Below, one piece after another: positions 7,407 through 14,515 of a DNA stretch of 64,000 nt. The number at the start of each line of letters is the position of its first letter. Positions within the stretch are counted from its first letter, which is position 1. Source of the stretch: an uncultured Cellulophaga sp. (GTDB lineage Bacteria; Bacteroidota; Bacteroidia; Flavobacteriales; Flavobacteriaceae); assembly GCA_947491225.1 (NCBI GenBank), contig CANLIE010000004.1:62001-126000 (forward strand), written 5' to 3'. The notes below the pieces were generated by a model. The model was given only the letters and a program-made list of their open reading frames with translations, made no database searches and was not told the DNA's origin. Made by a program: the position numbers and the translations under genes.

Positions 7407-8649
7407 TTTCTTTCACAATAATAATATCACCATAATCCCCACCAGATAGCGTTGGTAAGCTAATTGAACTTTCAGTATTTGTCTCTATATTATATTTTAC
7501 AATTGTACCATCAATAATACTTGAAGAAGTATTTGATGAGATTCCATAAATACTTTTAGTTTCCGTTTCGTAGATTAAACTTTTAGGTAGGACAGAAGCA
7601 GGAAAGTCTGTCTTAAAATTATATGTATTTATAATACTCCCATCTGTTTTGTTTACTTCCAGTATAGATTTATTTGTAAAATCATCTTTGATTACAAATA
7701 GTCGATTGTTAGCAATAATAATATCACCATAATCCCCACCAGATAGCGTTGGTAAGCTAATTGAACTTTCAGTATTTGTCTCTATATTATATTTTACAAT
7801 TGTACCATCAATAATACTTGAAGAAGTATTTGATGAGATTCCATAAATACTTTTAGTTTCCGTTTCGTAGATTAAACTTTTAGGTAGGACAGAAGCAGGA
7901 AAGTCTGTCTTAAAATTATATGTATTTATAATACTCCCATCTGTTTTGTTTACTTCCAGTATAGATTTATTTGTAAAATCATCTTTGATTACAAATAGTC
8001 GATTGTTAGCAATAATAATATCACCATAATCCCCACCAGATAGTGTTGGTAAGATAATTGAACTTTCAGTATTTGTCTCTATATTATATTTTACAATTGT
8101 ACCATCAATAATACTTGAAGAAGTATTTGATGAGATTCCATAAATACTTTTAGTTTCCGTTTCGTAGATTAAACTTTTAGGTAGGACAGAAGCAGGAAAG
8201 TCTGTCTTAAAATTATATGTATTTATAATACTTCCATCTGTTTTGTTTACTTCCAGTATAGATTTATTTGTAAAATCATCTCTTATTACGAACATTTTGT
8301 CTATTACCTCTGCTTCTAGAAGAATTTCAATAGTACCAACACTTATTTCTTCGTTATTATAGACAAGAACGATTTCTCCAGAAGTAGCATTTTCAGGAAT
8401 TTCGACTTTAAGTTGAGTTGGAGTTATTTCTATAATTGGTCCTTCAATTTCATTAAACTTAACTAAATAAGTTTCGTTTGAATTGAAGTTTTTTCCATTG
8501 ATAATTATAATATCACCTATACTGGCTCTATTTGTTGAAATATTTTCAATTGTAGGTTTGAGTATTTGCTTATTAGAATTATTATTATCATCACTTGAAC
8601 AGCTAAGAATTAAAAAACAAATAATAATAATTAAGTGTATTTTTTTCAT
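7399..8649 (-). CDS. Lipoprotein with IPT/TIG domain and three 99-residue tandem repeats
   Basis: The start at 8649 (MKKIHLIIIICFLILSCSSD) is preferred over an upstream ATG at 8673 because it gives a compact lipoprotein signal with lipobox LILSC and an Asp/Asn-rich linker typical of Bacteroidetes surface lipoproteins. An IPT/TIG-like immunoglobulin fold follows (PTIENISTNRASIGDIIIIN to about residue 110). Then come three nearly identical 99-residue units, each with FVIKDDFTNKSILEV, GSIINTYNFKTDF and SLIYETETKSIYGISS motifs, resembling beta-propeller blades of the kind found in ligand-binding surface proteins. The last unit ends abruptly in KESL. The gene sits alone between palindromic repeats. 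Binding specificity cannot be told from sequence. Confidence 0.75.
   Translation of the reverse strand: MKKIHLIIIICFLILSCSSDDNNNSNKQILKPTIENISTNRASIGDIIIINGKNFNSNETYLVKFNEIEGPIIEITPTQLKVEIPENATSGEIVLVYNNEEISVGTIEILLEAEVIDKMFVIRDDFTNKSILEVNKTDGSIINTYNFKTDFPASVLPKSLIYETETKSIYGISSNTSSSIIDGTIVKYNIETNTESSIILPTLSGGDYGDIIIANNRLFVIKDDFTNKSILEVNKTDGSIINTYNFKTDFPASVLPKSLIYETETKSIYGISSNTSSSIIDGTIVKYNIETNTESSISLPTLSGGDYGDIIIANNRLFVIKDDFTNKSILEVNKTDGSIINTYNFKTDFPASVLPKSLIYETETKSIYGISSNTSSSIIDGTIVKYNIETNTESSISLPTLSGGDYGDIIIVKESL
7402..8295 (-). repeat. Three tandem copies of a 297-bp unit
   Basis: The period is exactly 297 bases (AGATAG anchors at 7444, 7741 and 8038). The copies differ at only a few positions, for example Arg/Lys at the RDD/KDD site and Ile/Ser in SIILPT/SISLPT. 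Near-identity including synonymous sites means recent expansion or gene conversion. Copy number may vary between strains or be collapsed in assemblies. Confidence 0.95.
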
Positions 8650-8688
8650 TTTATAGTTATTTTTTATTGTCAAGGGTTTTTAGTAATT

Positions 8689-8790
8689 GCTTATAACAAT
8701 AAGTTTAAGATGAGCGATAGTGTCTTTGATTAAATCGTTTGCGAAGCGATAGCGAAGACAAACTATTAGAGCAATGCAATCTTACATAGT
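8689..8790. repeat. Approx. 100-bp imperfect-palindrome element with TATAACA/TGTTATA ends
   Basis: The stretch starts GCTTATAACA (8689) and ends ATAGTGTTATA (8777-8787). Between the ends, AAGAT pairs with ATCTT, and ATAGTGTCTT pairs with AAGACAAACTAT with a small bulge, so the whole folds into a long imperfect hairpin. Its end motif is also found at 7393 on the other side of the lipoprotein gene. This is the geometry of a cassette-associated recombination site, but no consensus integron attC motif is met exactly. The rest of 8650-8998 holds no gene I can support. Confidence 0.45.
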
Positions 8791-8998
8791 GTTATATTTA
8801 GTTTGTTTGTCCAAAGCTAAGGAATTTTTCTTTTCCATCCAATGGGACAAATAAAACGGTGTTTCAAAAAGCACCCAAAATAACAGCAACCCAAAACGTT
8901 TTTAATTGCCTATAGTCCATTACATATTAATAAGAGCATAAATTAGTTTATATTATGTTTTAAAAATCCTTTTTTTAGGTTGTGAGAAGGGGAAATAA

Positions 8999-9190
8999 AA
9001 AAAGCATAGTCAAGAAGCTCAGGAATTGATTCGTTTTAGGGTAGCGGATTACCTAAAAGCTAAAAAAGGTACTCAAAAACAATGTGCTGAAATATTCGGG
9101 CTTACACAGACTGCTGTTAACAAGATTTGGGCAAAGTACAAGGTTGGAGGTAAAAAATCATTGAAGAATAAAAAGCGCGGAGTAAAACGG
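8999..9190 (+). mobile_element. IS630-type transposase N-terminal relic (HTH domain)
   Basis: The frame reads KHSQEAQELIRFRVADYLKA then KKGTQKQCAEIFGLTQTAVN and IWAKYKVGGKKSLKNKKRG, which is the helix-turn-helix plus 'GG..L..KKRG' linker found at the N-terminus of IS630-family transposases. No DDE catalytic part of IS630 follows. The frame runs without a stop into the next relic. Confidence 0.6.
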
Positions 9191-9535
9191 GCTTATTTCA
9201 AAAGGATAGAGAATTATTCCTCAAAGGAATTGAATAAGATATTTGTTAGCCATATCTCAGGTAATGCTAAAATAACAACCGATAAATGGAAAGGCTATCT
9301 GCCATAAAAAAAGAAGTACGACATCACTCAGCTTAAGAGTAATGTTTCTGACTTTTTTGAAATAAATACGATAATTCACCAGCTAAAAGCAGGGCTTAGA
9401 AGCGTATATTCTTGGATGGATGATTGTCACATTGAAAAATATCTAGATGAATATAGTTATTGATTAAACAGGTCTATTCACAAACAAACCATTTAATACA
9501 CGGTAGAAATTGTCTTGAGAAACTCGTTCGCTTAA
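9186..9535 (+). mobile_element. IS1595 (ISXO2-like) transposase C-terminal relic
   Basis: Immediately after KKRG the frame becomes KRAYFKRIENYSSKELNKIF then HISGNAKITTDKWKGYLP, the ISXO2-like catalytic core with a conserved TDxWKGY. A stop/shift follows at about 9304, then KKYDITQLKS, NTIIHQLKAGLRSVYSW and KYLDEYSY/LNRS in shifted frames, matching the C-terminal HxxK...LDEFxxRxNR region. Two or more lesions make it non-functional. Confidence 0.65.
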
Positions 9536-9565
9536 TTGAAAATTATTAAAAAGCTTTTCTCGATA

Positions 9566-9738
9566 CGTCTTTTTGCCTTGCATTCTTAAAGTTAAGAAAA
9601 ATCCCTATTTTTTACAATACTTGTGCAACAGGCACACCGTATAAAATTAATTGCTACATTTGTGCTTAAACAAAGGTCGTTGCAATTTTGTTACGTCTGA
9701 TTTTCCTGCGGAAAATCCTCGCACACAAAACCGCACTA
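9566..9738 (+). repeat. Dispersed intergenic repeat, copy 1
   Basis: The first about 53 bases (CGTCTTTTTGCCTTGCATTC onward) and the last about 40 bases (GTCTGATTTTCCTGCGGAAA onward to CCGCACTA) are nearly identical to 12046-12204, with a more variable centre. Internal palindromes are TTCTTAA-AG-TTAAGAA and GATTTTCC-TGC-GGAAAATC (9699-9717). It directly precedes the YARHG lipoprotein gene. The sequence CTAACCGTTGTGG lies just downstream. Confidence 0.85.
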
Positions 9739-9782
9739 TTCTTATACTAACCGTTGTGGTCAATTTAAATATATTAAGAAAG

Positions 9783-10745
9783 ATGCCTAAAACTATTACA
9801 ATACTTCTCTCAATTATTTCCTTATTTGGATGTAATAATGTAATTAAAAATAATGATGCTGAAATAATAGTTGAAGACGGAACCGCTATTGATTCAGTAA
9901 TTATCGAAACAGAAATAAAATCTGAAAACTTAGATACATCGTCAAATAATTATTGGGTAGGATTCTTCAATCCTGATAAAGAGGTTGACTTACAAGGCAA
10001 ATACATTGCTGCAGATGAAGCATTATATTGGGGAAGAAGAAATAAAATTAGTATTTCAATTGACAAAATACTTGGAGATTCTATCATCGGGCACAGTATT
10101 GTAGCAGGTAACCACAGGCCTTTTTATGGTAAAATCCAACCGACTGATGAAGGGAAAAAATACATAGTTAGAGAACCAGGTGATGATAAATACGATGGAC
10201 AATTTACTTTTGAGATTATAAATAATCGTTTGATTGGAGTTTGGGACGCATATAAAAGTATTGAAATTCCTAAACGAGAATATAAACTAGACCAGATGTC
10301 ATATAAATATAATCCAGACATTATGTTGGAAAGAGCCCGTCGATATGGAAATTGGGACAAATTCATAGACCATGGAACTCAAATTGAAATTTATGATGAA
10401 GGAACTCCAGATGAACAAGTCTATGAATGGGTTAAAAGAGAATATGCATCTTCTACTGAAAAAATATACGAGATAAACGCTTCTAACACAGAGCTCACAA
10501 AAGAAGACGTTGAAAACTTAACCAATAGTGATTTAGTAGTAATAAGAAATACGATTTATGCTCGTCATGGTTATTCTTTCAAGAATAGACCTTTACGAGT
10601 ATTCTTTGATGCTCAAGATTGGTACATCCCAGTTCATGCTGATATAAAGCAGGATTTTACGGAAATTGAAAAAAAGAATATCCAACTTCTACTACGATAT
10701 GAAAAAAATGCTAAAGAGTATTATGATTATTTCGGTCGGGGTTAG
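9783..10745 (+). CDS. YARHG-domain lipoprotein
   Basis: The start at 9783 gives MPKTITILLSIISLFGCNNV, a lipoprotein signal with Cys at residue 17; an in-frame TTG at 9651 is inside the repeat element and is rejected. The middle region is beta-rich (YWGRRNKISISIDKILGDSI). The C-terminus carries a YARHG domain: NTIYARHGYSFKNRPLRVFF followed by W..Y.P and a long terminal helix, a domain of extracytoplasmic bacterial proteins thought to bind cell-wall or carbohydrate ligands. The next gene starts inside its 3' end (47-base overlap), so the two are co-translated. The exact role is unknown. Confidence 0.75.
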   Translation: MPKTITILLSIISLFGCNNVIKNNDAEIIVEDGTAIDSVIIETEIKSENLDTSSNNYWVGFFNPDKEVDLQGKYIAADEALYWGRRNKISISIDKILGDSIIGHSIVAGNHRPFYGKIQPTDEGKKYIVREPGDDKYDGQFTFEIINNRLIGVWDAYKSIEIPKREYKLDQMSYKYNPDIMLERARRYGNWDKFIDHGTQIEIYDEGTPDEQVYEWVKREYASSTEKIYEINASNTELTKEDVENLTNSDLVVIRNTIYARHGYSFKNRPLRVFFDAQDWYIPVHADIKQDFTEIEKKNIQLLLRYEKNAKEYYDYFGRG

Positions 10746-11394
10746 TCTGCTCTTAAGTTGTTCTACCTCTCCTGAAACATCTGCTACAGATTCACTAATT
10801 CTATACGAGCAAGACTCAATATCGGTTCATCAAATTTTAGACTTTAACGATACGTTATGGACTGAAATAATTTTCAAAAACGATGGTGTATTTGAAAGTA
10901 TGGACTATGCAGATTCTAGCAATTTTATTGACCAAACAATTTACCCTTGTGCCCGTTGCTTTCTAAGACCTGAAGCAGCCAAAGTATTATTCGTAGCAAA
11001 GAGCATAGCTAAACTCAAAGGGATAAGCCTTATCTTGTTTGACTGTTATCGCCCTGCAATCTACCAGCAAAAAATGTTTGATATCGTGAAAGACGCTAGA
11101 TATGTAGCTGAACCAAAAAAAGAAGGTTCTATACATAACAAAGGTCTAGCTGTTGATTTAGCATTGATTGATTCATCAGGTAACATCCTAGATTTTGGTG
11201 GAGATTTTGATGATTTTTCTGAAAGGTCTCATCATTCATATGGCAGTTTAGACTCTTTGGCAAATTACAATACAATCCTTCTGAAAAGCATAATGACAGA
11301 AGCGGGCTTTACTTTTTATCCTTTTGAATGGTGGCATTATAGCTATCCCCATATTGATTATGACCAAGATGAATATATTTGGAATTGTAATTAA
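10699..11394 (+). CDS. VanX/DdpX-like D-Ala-D-Ala dipeptidase (peptidase M15D), lipoprotein
   Basis: The start at 10699 yields MKKMLKSIMIISVGVSLLLS with lipobox LLLSC; an in-frame ATG at 10666 would bury the signal and is less likely. The zinc site of M15 dipeptidases is present: SIHNKGLAVDLAL supplies the SxHxxGxAxD His and Asp ligands, and EWWHY supplies the catalytic Glu and third His. FDCYRPAIYQQ matches the family's conserved YRP segment. It probably hydrolyses D-Ala-D-Ala or muropeptide-derived dipeptides in the periplasm or on the envelope. About 232 residues is normal for the family. It overlaps both neighbours, forming a tightly coupled trio. Confidence 0.85.
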   Translation: MKKMLKSIMIISVGVSLLLSCSTSPETSATDSLILYEQDSISVHQILDFNDTLWTEIIFKNDGVFESMDYADSSNFIDQTIYPCARCFLRPEAAKVLFVAKSIAKLKGISLILFDCYRPAIYQQKMFDIVKDARYVAEPKKEGSIHNKGLAVDLALIDSSGNILDFGGDFDDFSERSHHSYGSLDSLANYNTILLKSIMTEAGFTFYPFEWWHYSYPHIDYDQDEYIWNCN

Positions 11395-12010
11395 CCGAAA
11401 AATCATATTAAAAATACTGTTATACGGCTTATTGGGTTATTTCAGCTATTTAATGATCTTGATTACTACTCAATATATTCCTATTGATTTTAATGCAGCT
11501 TTTTTAGGCGTTAAACAAAATGAAATTGAACTACCATATTATCGACTTGCATTCTTTACTCATGTTTATACGAGCATTTTTTCTCTCTTAATTGGCTTTT
11601 TTCAGTTCTCTAATACAATTCGAAAAAGGTATTCAAAACTGCATAGAAACATTGGAAAGTTCTATATTGGAATTATCGTAATCCTAGCAGGACCATCGGG
11701 ACTTGTGATGGGTTATCATGCTAATGGAGGTGTCTACTCTCAAATATCTTTTTGTCTTCTATCTATTCTTTGGATTTACTTTTCTCTAATGGCATATAAA
11801 TATGCTCGAACAAAAAAATGGACTTTACACAAAAACTTCATCTATCGTAGTTATGCTCTTACCTTATCTGCTATTAGTCTAAGATTGTTCAAATGGATTA
11901 TCGTTGGCACCTTTGCTCTACCTCCAATGGATACTTACCAGATAGTTTCATGGTTAGGTTGGACAGTAAACCTTGGAATTGCTGAACTTATAATTCGATA
12001 CAGAAAATAA
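11369..12010 (+). CDS. DUF2306-type integral membrane protein
   Basis: The start at 11369 (MNIFGIVINRKIILKILLYG) is preferred over ATGs at 11324 and 11360, which lie deeper in the preceding gene. At least five hydrophobic segments are visible. The pattern LHRNIGKFYIG, GPSGLVMGYHANGG and TLHKNFIYRSYALTLSAISL with spaced His residues fits the DUF2306 family of heme- or quinone-like four- to six-helix membrane proteins of unknown function. It is the last gene of the overlapping trio and is followed 36 bases later by the second repeat copy. Confidence 0.7.
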   Translation: MNIFGIVINRKIILKILLYGLLGYFSYLMILITTQYIPIDFNAAFLGVKQNEIELPYYRLAFFTHVYTSIFSLLIGFFQFSNTIRKRYSKLHRNIGKFYIGIIVILAGPSGLVMGYHANGGVYSQISFCLLSILWIYFSLMAYKYARTKKWTLHKNFIYRSYALTLSAISLRLFKWIIVGTFALPPMDTYQIVSWLGWTVNLGIAELIIRYRK

Positions 12011-12045
12011 AAAAATAACTGTCCATTACATATGATTGCGCCCTG

Positions 12046-12204
12046 CGTCTTTTTGCCTTGCATTCTTAAAGTTAAGAAAAATCCCTATTTTTAACAATAC
12101 AATGTATAAAAATAATCGCTCAATTTTGGGCTTAATCAAAGGTCGTTGCAAGTTTACTACGTCTGATTTTCCTGCGGAAAATCCTCGCACACAAAACCGC
12201 ACTA
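12046..12204 (+). repeat. Dispersed intergenic repeat, copy 2
   Basis: Same element as at 9566-9738, in the same orientation, 2,480 bases further on, with both conserved ends and the GATTTTCC-TGC-GGAAAATC hairpin (12165-12183). An open frame crossing it (from 12036) is only a by-product of the repeat. It directly precedes the SdpR-like operon, so each copy heads a gene module. Confidence 0.85.
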
Positions 12205-12206
12205 AA

Positions 12207-12246
12207 TTTGGTCATTTGAAATAATATTTAGATATTTGTCTAAATA
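12207..12246 (+). promoter_or_regulatory. Promoter with ArsR-type operator of the sdpR-like operon
   Basis: TTTG (12207-12210), a 20-base spacer and GATATTTG (12231-12238) resemble the Bacteroidetes TTTG / TAnnTTTG promoter. A perfect inverted repeat TATTTAGA-TATTTG-TCTAAATA (12225-12246) overlaps the -7 box, ten bases before the ATG of the ArsR-family gene. This is the expected place for autorepression. Confidence 0.65.
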
Positions 12247-12255
12247 ACTAAATAA

Positions 12256-12510
12256 ATGAATTCTCTCTTCAAGGCATTAAATGATGAAACCAGAAGACAA
12301 ATTGTCGAACTATTAAAGGAAAAAGATATGAATGCTGGAGAAATTGCAGATAGATTTAATATATCCAAACCAAGTATTTCACATCATCTTGACATTCTTA
12401 AAAGAGCAGATTTAATAATAAGTGAGAAAAAAGGTCAGTTTGTTGAATACTCATTAAACACAAGCATATTAGAGGATTTATTAAACTGGATACTAACTTT
12501 AAAAAAATAA
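12256..12510 (+). CDS. sdpR: SdpR-like ArsR-family autorepressor
   Basis: An 84-residue winged-helix protein. MNSLFKALNDETRRQIVELL opens the ArsR fold, MNAGEIADRFNISKPSISHH is the recognition helix-turn-helix, and LISEKKGQFVEYSLN is the wing. It lacks the metal-binding cysteines of metal-sensing ArsR proteins and matches the short SdpR type, which in Bacillus represses its own operon with the SdpI immunity protein. Here the next gene, two bases after the stop, is indeed SdpI-like. The operator palindrome upstream supports autoregulation. The name is by homology to the Bacillus pair; the Bacteroidetes role is not established. Confidence 0.85.
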   Translation: MNSLFKALNDETRRQIVELLKEKDMNAGEIADRFNISKPSISHHLDILKRADLIISEKKGQFVEYSLNTSILEDLLNWILTLKK

Positions 12511-12512
12511 AT

Positions 12513-13160
12513 ATGAACTTAAAAAAGGAATTACCGCTTATTGCGATTGTGCTTTTGCCATTTATCTATTTGGCATATATATGGAATCAAATACCAGAAA
12601 AAGTTCCTATGCATTGGAATAAAGGAGAAATAGATAGATACGGAGATAAGTCAGAACTTATAATAATTCCTATTCTACTGCCATTACTCGTGTTTGTAAT
12701 CTTTTTGGTTATTCCTAAAATTGATCCAAAAAACAAACTGAATAAAATGGGCAACAAGCTTCAAACAATAAAATTCTTATTGACAACATTTATGTCAATA
12801 TTAGCACTATTCATAATTTATTCCGCAAAAAATCAATCTATAACTAATCCAAATTATATTGTATTATTAATAGGCTTACTTTATTTAATTCTTGGAAATT
12901 ATTTTAAAACAATAAAAGCAAATTATTTCATTGGAATTAGAACACCTTGGACATTAGAACACGAAACTGTATGGAAAGAAACACACAAATTAGGAGGAAA
13001 ATTGTGGTTTATTGGAGGTCTTATAACTATACTTTCAAGTTTGTTAATAGAAAAGCAAACTAATTTTACAATATTTATAGTTATCACTGCTATTATAACT
13101 ATTATTCCTGTATTCTATTCATACCTGAAATTTCAAAACCTTAAAAAACAAGAAAAATGA
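12513..13160 (+). CDS. sdpI: SdpI/DUF1648-family membrane protein
   Basis: A protein of 215 residues with six hydrophobic segments. The N-terminal DUF1648 signature is PEKVPMHWNKGEIDRYGDKS following the first helix, and the C-terminal SdpI-type segment contains YFIGIRTPWTLEHETVWKET and a GG before the fifth helix. In Bacillus SdpI gives immunity to the SdpC killing peptide and relays a signal to SdpR. No SdpC-like gene is visible here. Its last codons overlap the hydrolase start (ATGA), so the three genes form one operon. Confidence 0.85.
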   Translation: MNLKKELPLIAIVLLPFIYLAYIWNQIPEKVPMHWNKGEIDRYGDKSELIIIPILLPLLVFVIFLVIPKIDPKNKLNKMGNKLQTIKFLLTTFMSILALFIIYSAKNQSITNPNYIVLLIGLLYLILGNYFKTIKANYFIGIRTPWTLEHETVWKETHKLGGKLWFIGGLITILSSLLIEKQTNFTIFIVITAIITIIPVFYSYLKFQNLKKQEK

Positions 13161-14233
13161 AAATCAAACTTTTATATTTTATAATTACAACAATTACATC
13201 ATTCAATTTATATTCTCAAAATAATAGACCTCAAGAGCCTAAAAAACCTTTTGAGTATACAATCGAAAATGTTGTATTTAAAAATAATCTTGACAGTATT
13301 TCTCTTGCAGGAACATTAACGTATCCAAAAAAAGGTTCCGATTTTCCTGCTGTAATCTTGATTAGTGGTAGTGGTCCACAAGACAGAAATTCTGAACTAA
13401 TGAACCATAAGCCATTTTTAGTAATCGCTGACTACCTAACTAAAAGAGGAATTGCTGTATTACGAGTTGATGATAGAGGCACTGGCGAATCAGAAGGTAA
13501 TTATAATGAAACTGGACTCAAAAGATTTGTGAATGACACTAAAAGTGCATTTGAATTTTTAAAAACCCACAAAGAGATTAATCATTCTAAAATTGGATTA
13601 ATTGGTCATAGTTTAGGAGGTGTAATTGCACCAATTATAGCAAGTGAAAATACAGACGTTTCTTTTATTGTAATTCTTGCTGGCTCTGGAATAAGAGGCG
13701 ATAAGCTTATGCTTTTACAAAAAGAAAAAATTGAGCGAAAAATGGGAGTCCCTGAAGTAGGAATTACACAAGGACAAAATAATATGAAAGGTGCTTATGA
13801 CATAATTTTAAAATCAAACAATAACAAAACCCAATTACAAACAGAACTAAAAAATTATTTTACTAAAGTATTTGGAGCAATGTTACCTGAAAGTCAAATC
13901 CAAACCATTTCAGAGCAAATGTCAATTCCTTGGCTAACAGATTTTATAAAATTTGACCCTCAAACGGCTTTGAGCAAAACAAAATGTTCAGTTCTTGCTC
14001 TTAATGGGTTAAATGATTTACAAGTACCACCAAAAGAAAACCTAGAAATTATTGAAAAAACCTTGAAAGAAAATGGAAACGAAGATGTTGAAACAAAACA
14101 ATTGGAAAATTTAAACCATTTATTTCAAGAAAGTGAAACTGGATTACCAAATGAATATGCAACTATTGAACAGACTTTCTCACCAACGGTTTTGGAAATA
14201 ATAGCTGAATGGATTAAAAAAAGAACGGAATAA
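13157..14233 (+). CDS. Secreted alpha/beta hydrolase
   Basis: A protein of 358 residues with an N-terminal signal peptide (MKIKLLYFIITTITSFNLYS, then Q). The alpha/beta hydrolase core shows oxyanion-strand ILISGSGPQDRNSE, VLRVDDRGTGESEG, nucleophile elbow GHSLGG (Ser), acid region NGLNDLQVPP (Asp) and catalytic His in NLNHLFQ. This matches serine esterases/peptidase-like hydrolases exported to the periplasm. It starts inside the sdpI stop codon and is therefore co-expressed with the SdpR/SdpI pair, perhaps acting against the agent that pair senses; that is inference. The 280 bases after it contain no gene I can support. Confidence 0.8.
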   Translation: MKIKLLYFIITTITSFNLYSQNNRPQEPKKPFEYTIENVVFKNNLDSISLAGTLTYPKKGSDFPAVILISGSGPQDRNSELMNHKPFLVIADYLTKRGIAVLRVDDRGTGESEGNYNETGLKRFVNDTKSAFEFLKTHKEINHSKIGLIGHSLGGVIAPIIASENTDVSFIVILAGSGIRGDKLMLLQKEKIERKMGVPEVGITQGQNNMKGAYDIILKSNNNKTQLQTELKNYFTKVFGAMLPESQIQTISEQMSIPWLTDFIKFDPQTALSKTKCSVLALNGLNDLQVPPKENLEIIEKTLKENGNEDVETKQLENLNHLFQESETGLPNEYATIEQTFSPTVLEIIAEWIKKRTE

Positions 14234-14515
14234 AAAATTTGATAAAAATAGAAACTTTATTTTTTATAGGTTAAATGATGCGTTCATAAGTAGCAAAGTG
14301 ATTGTTTTAGAATAAAAGTTCGTAATAAGATGTTACTATACTGTGGCTTGTTTATTAATTACAGGCTTATAAAATGGTAATTTTATGTTTGCAATGGAAC
14401 ACTAATTTTTAATAGGTTTGTAAAAAGAAATCAACAACGGGTATACCAAAAGTGAATGATTAAGACTATTTTACAAACCCATCTATTCATACAGGCATAG
14501 ATTAATAATAATTTT

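Noticed and set aside
7402-8295. CRISPR array or satellite
   Set aside because: The 297-bp period is in frame within one coding sequence and there are no short repeats with unique spacers.
9651-9782. Upstream extension of the YARHG lipoprotein gene to a TTG start
   Set aside because: It lies in the dispersed repeat and would place a non-signal sequence ahead of a good lipoprotein signal at 9783.
12036-12224. 62-codon open frame between DUF2306 and sdpR genes
   Set aside because: It is the translation of repeat copy 2; the same sequence in copy 1 does not keep the frame.
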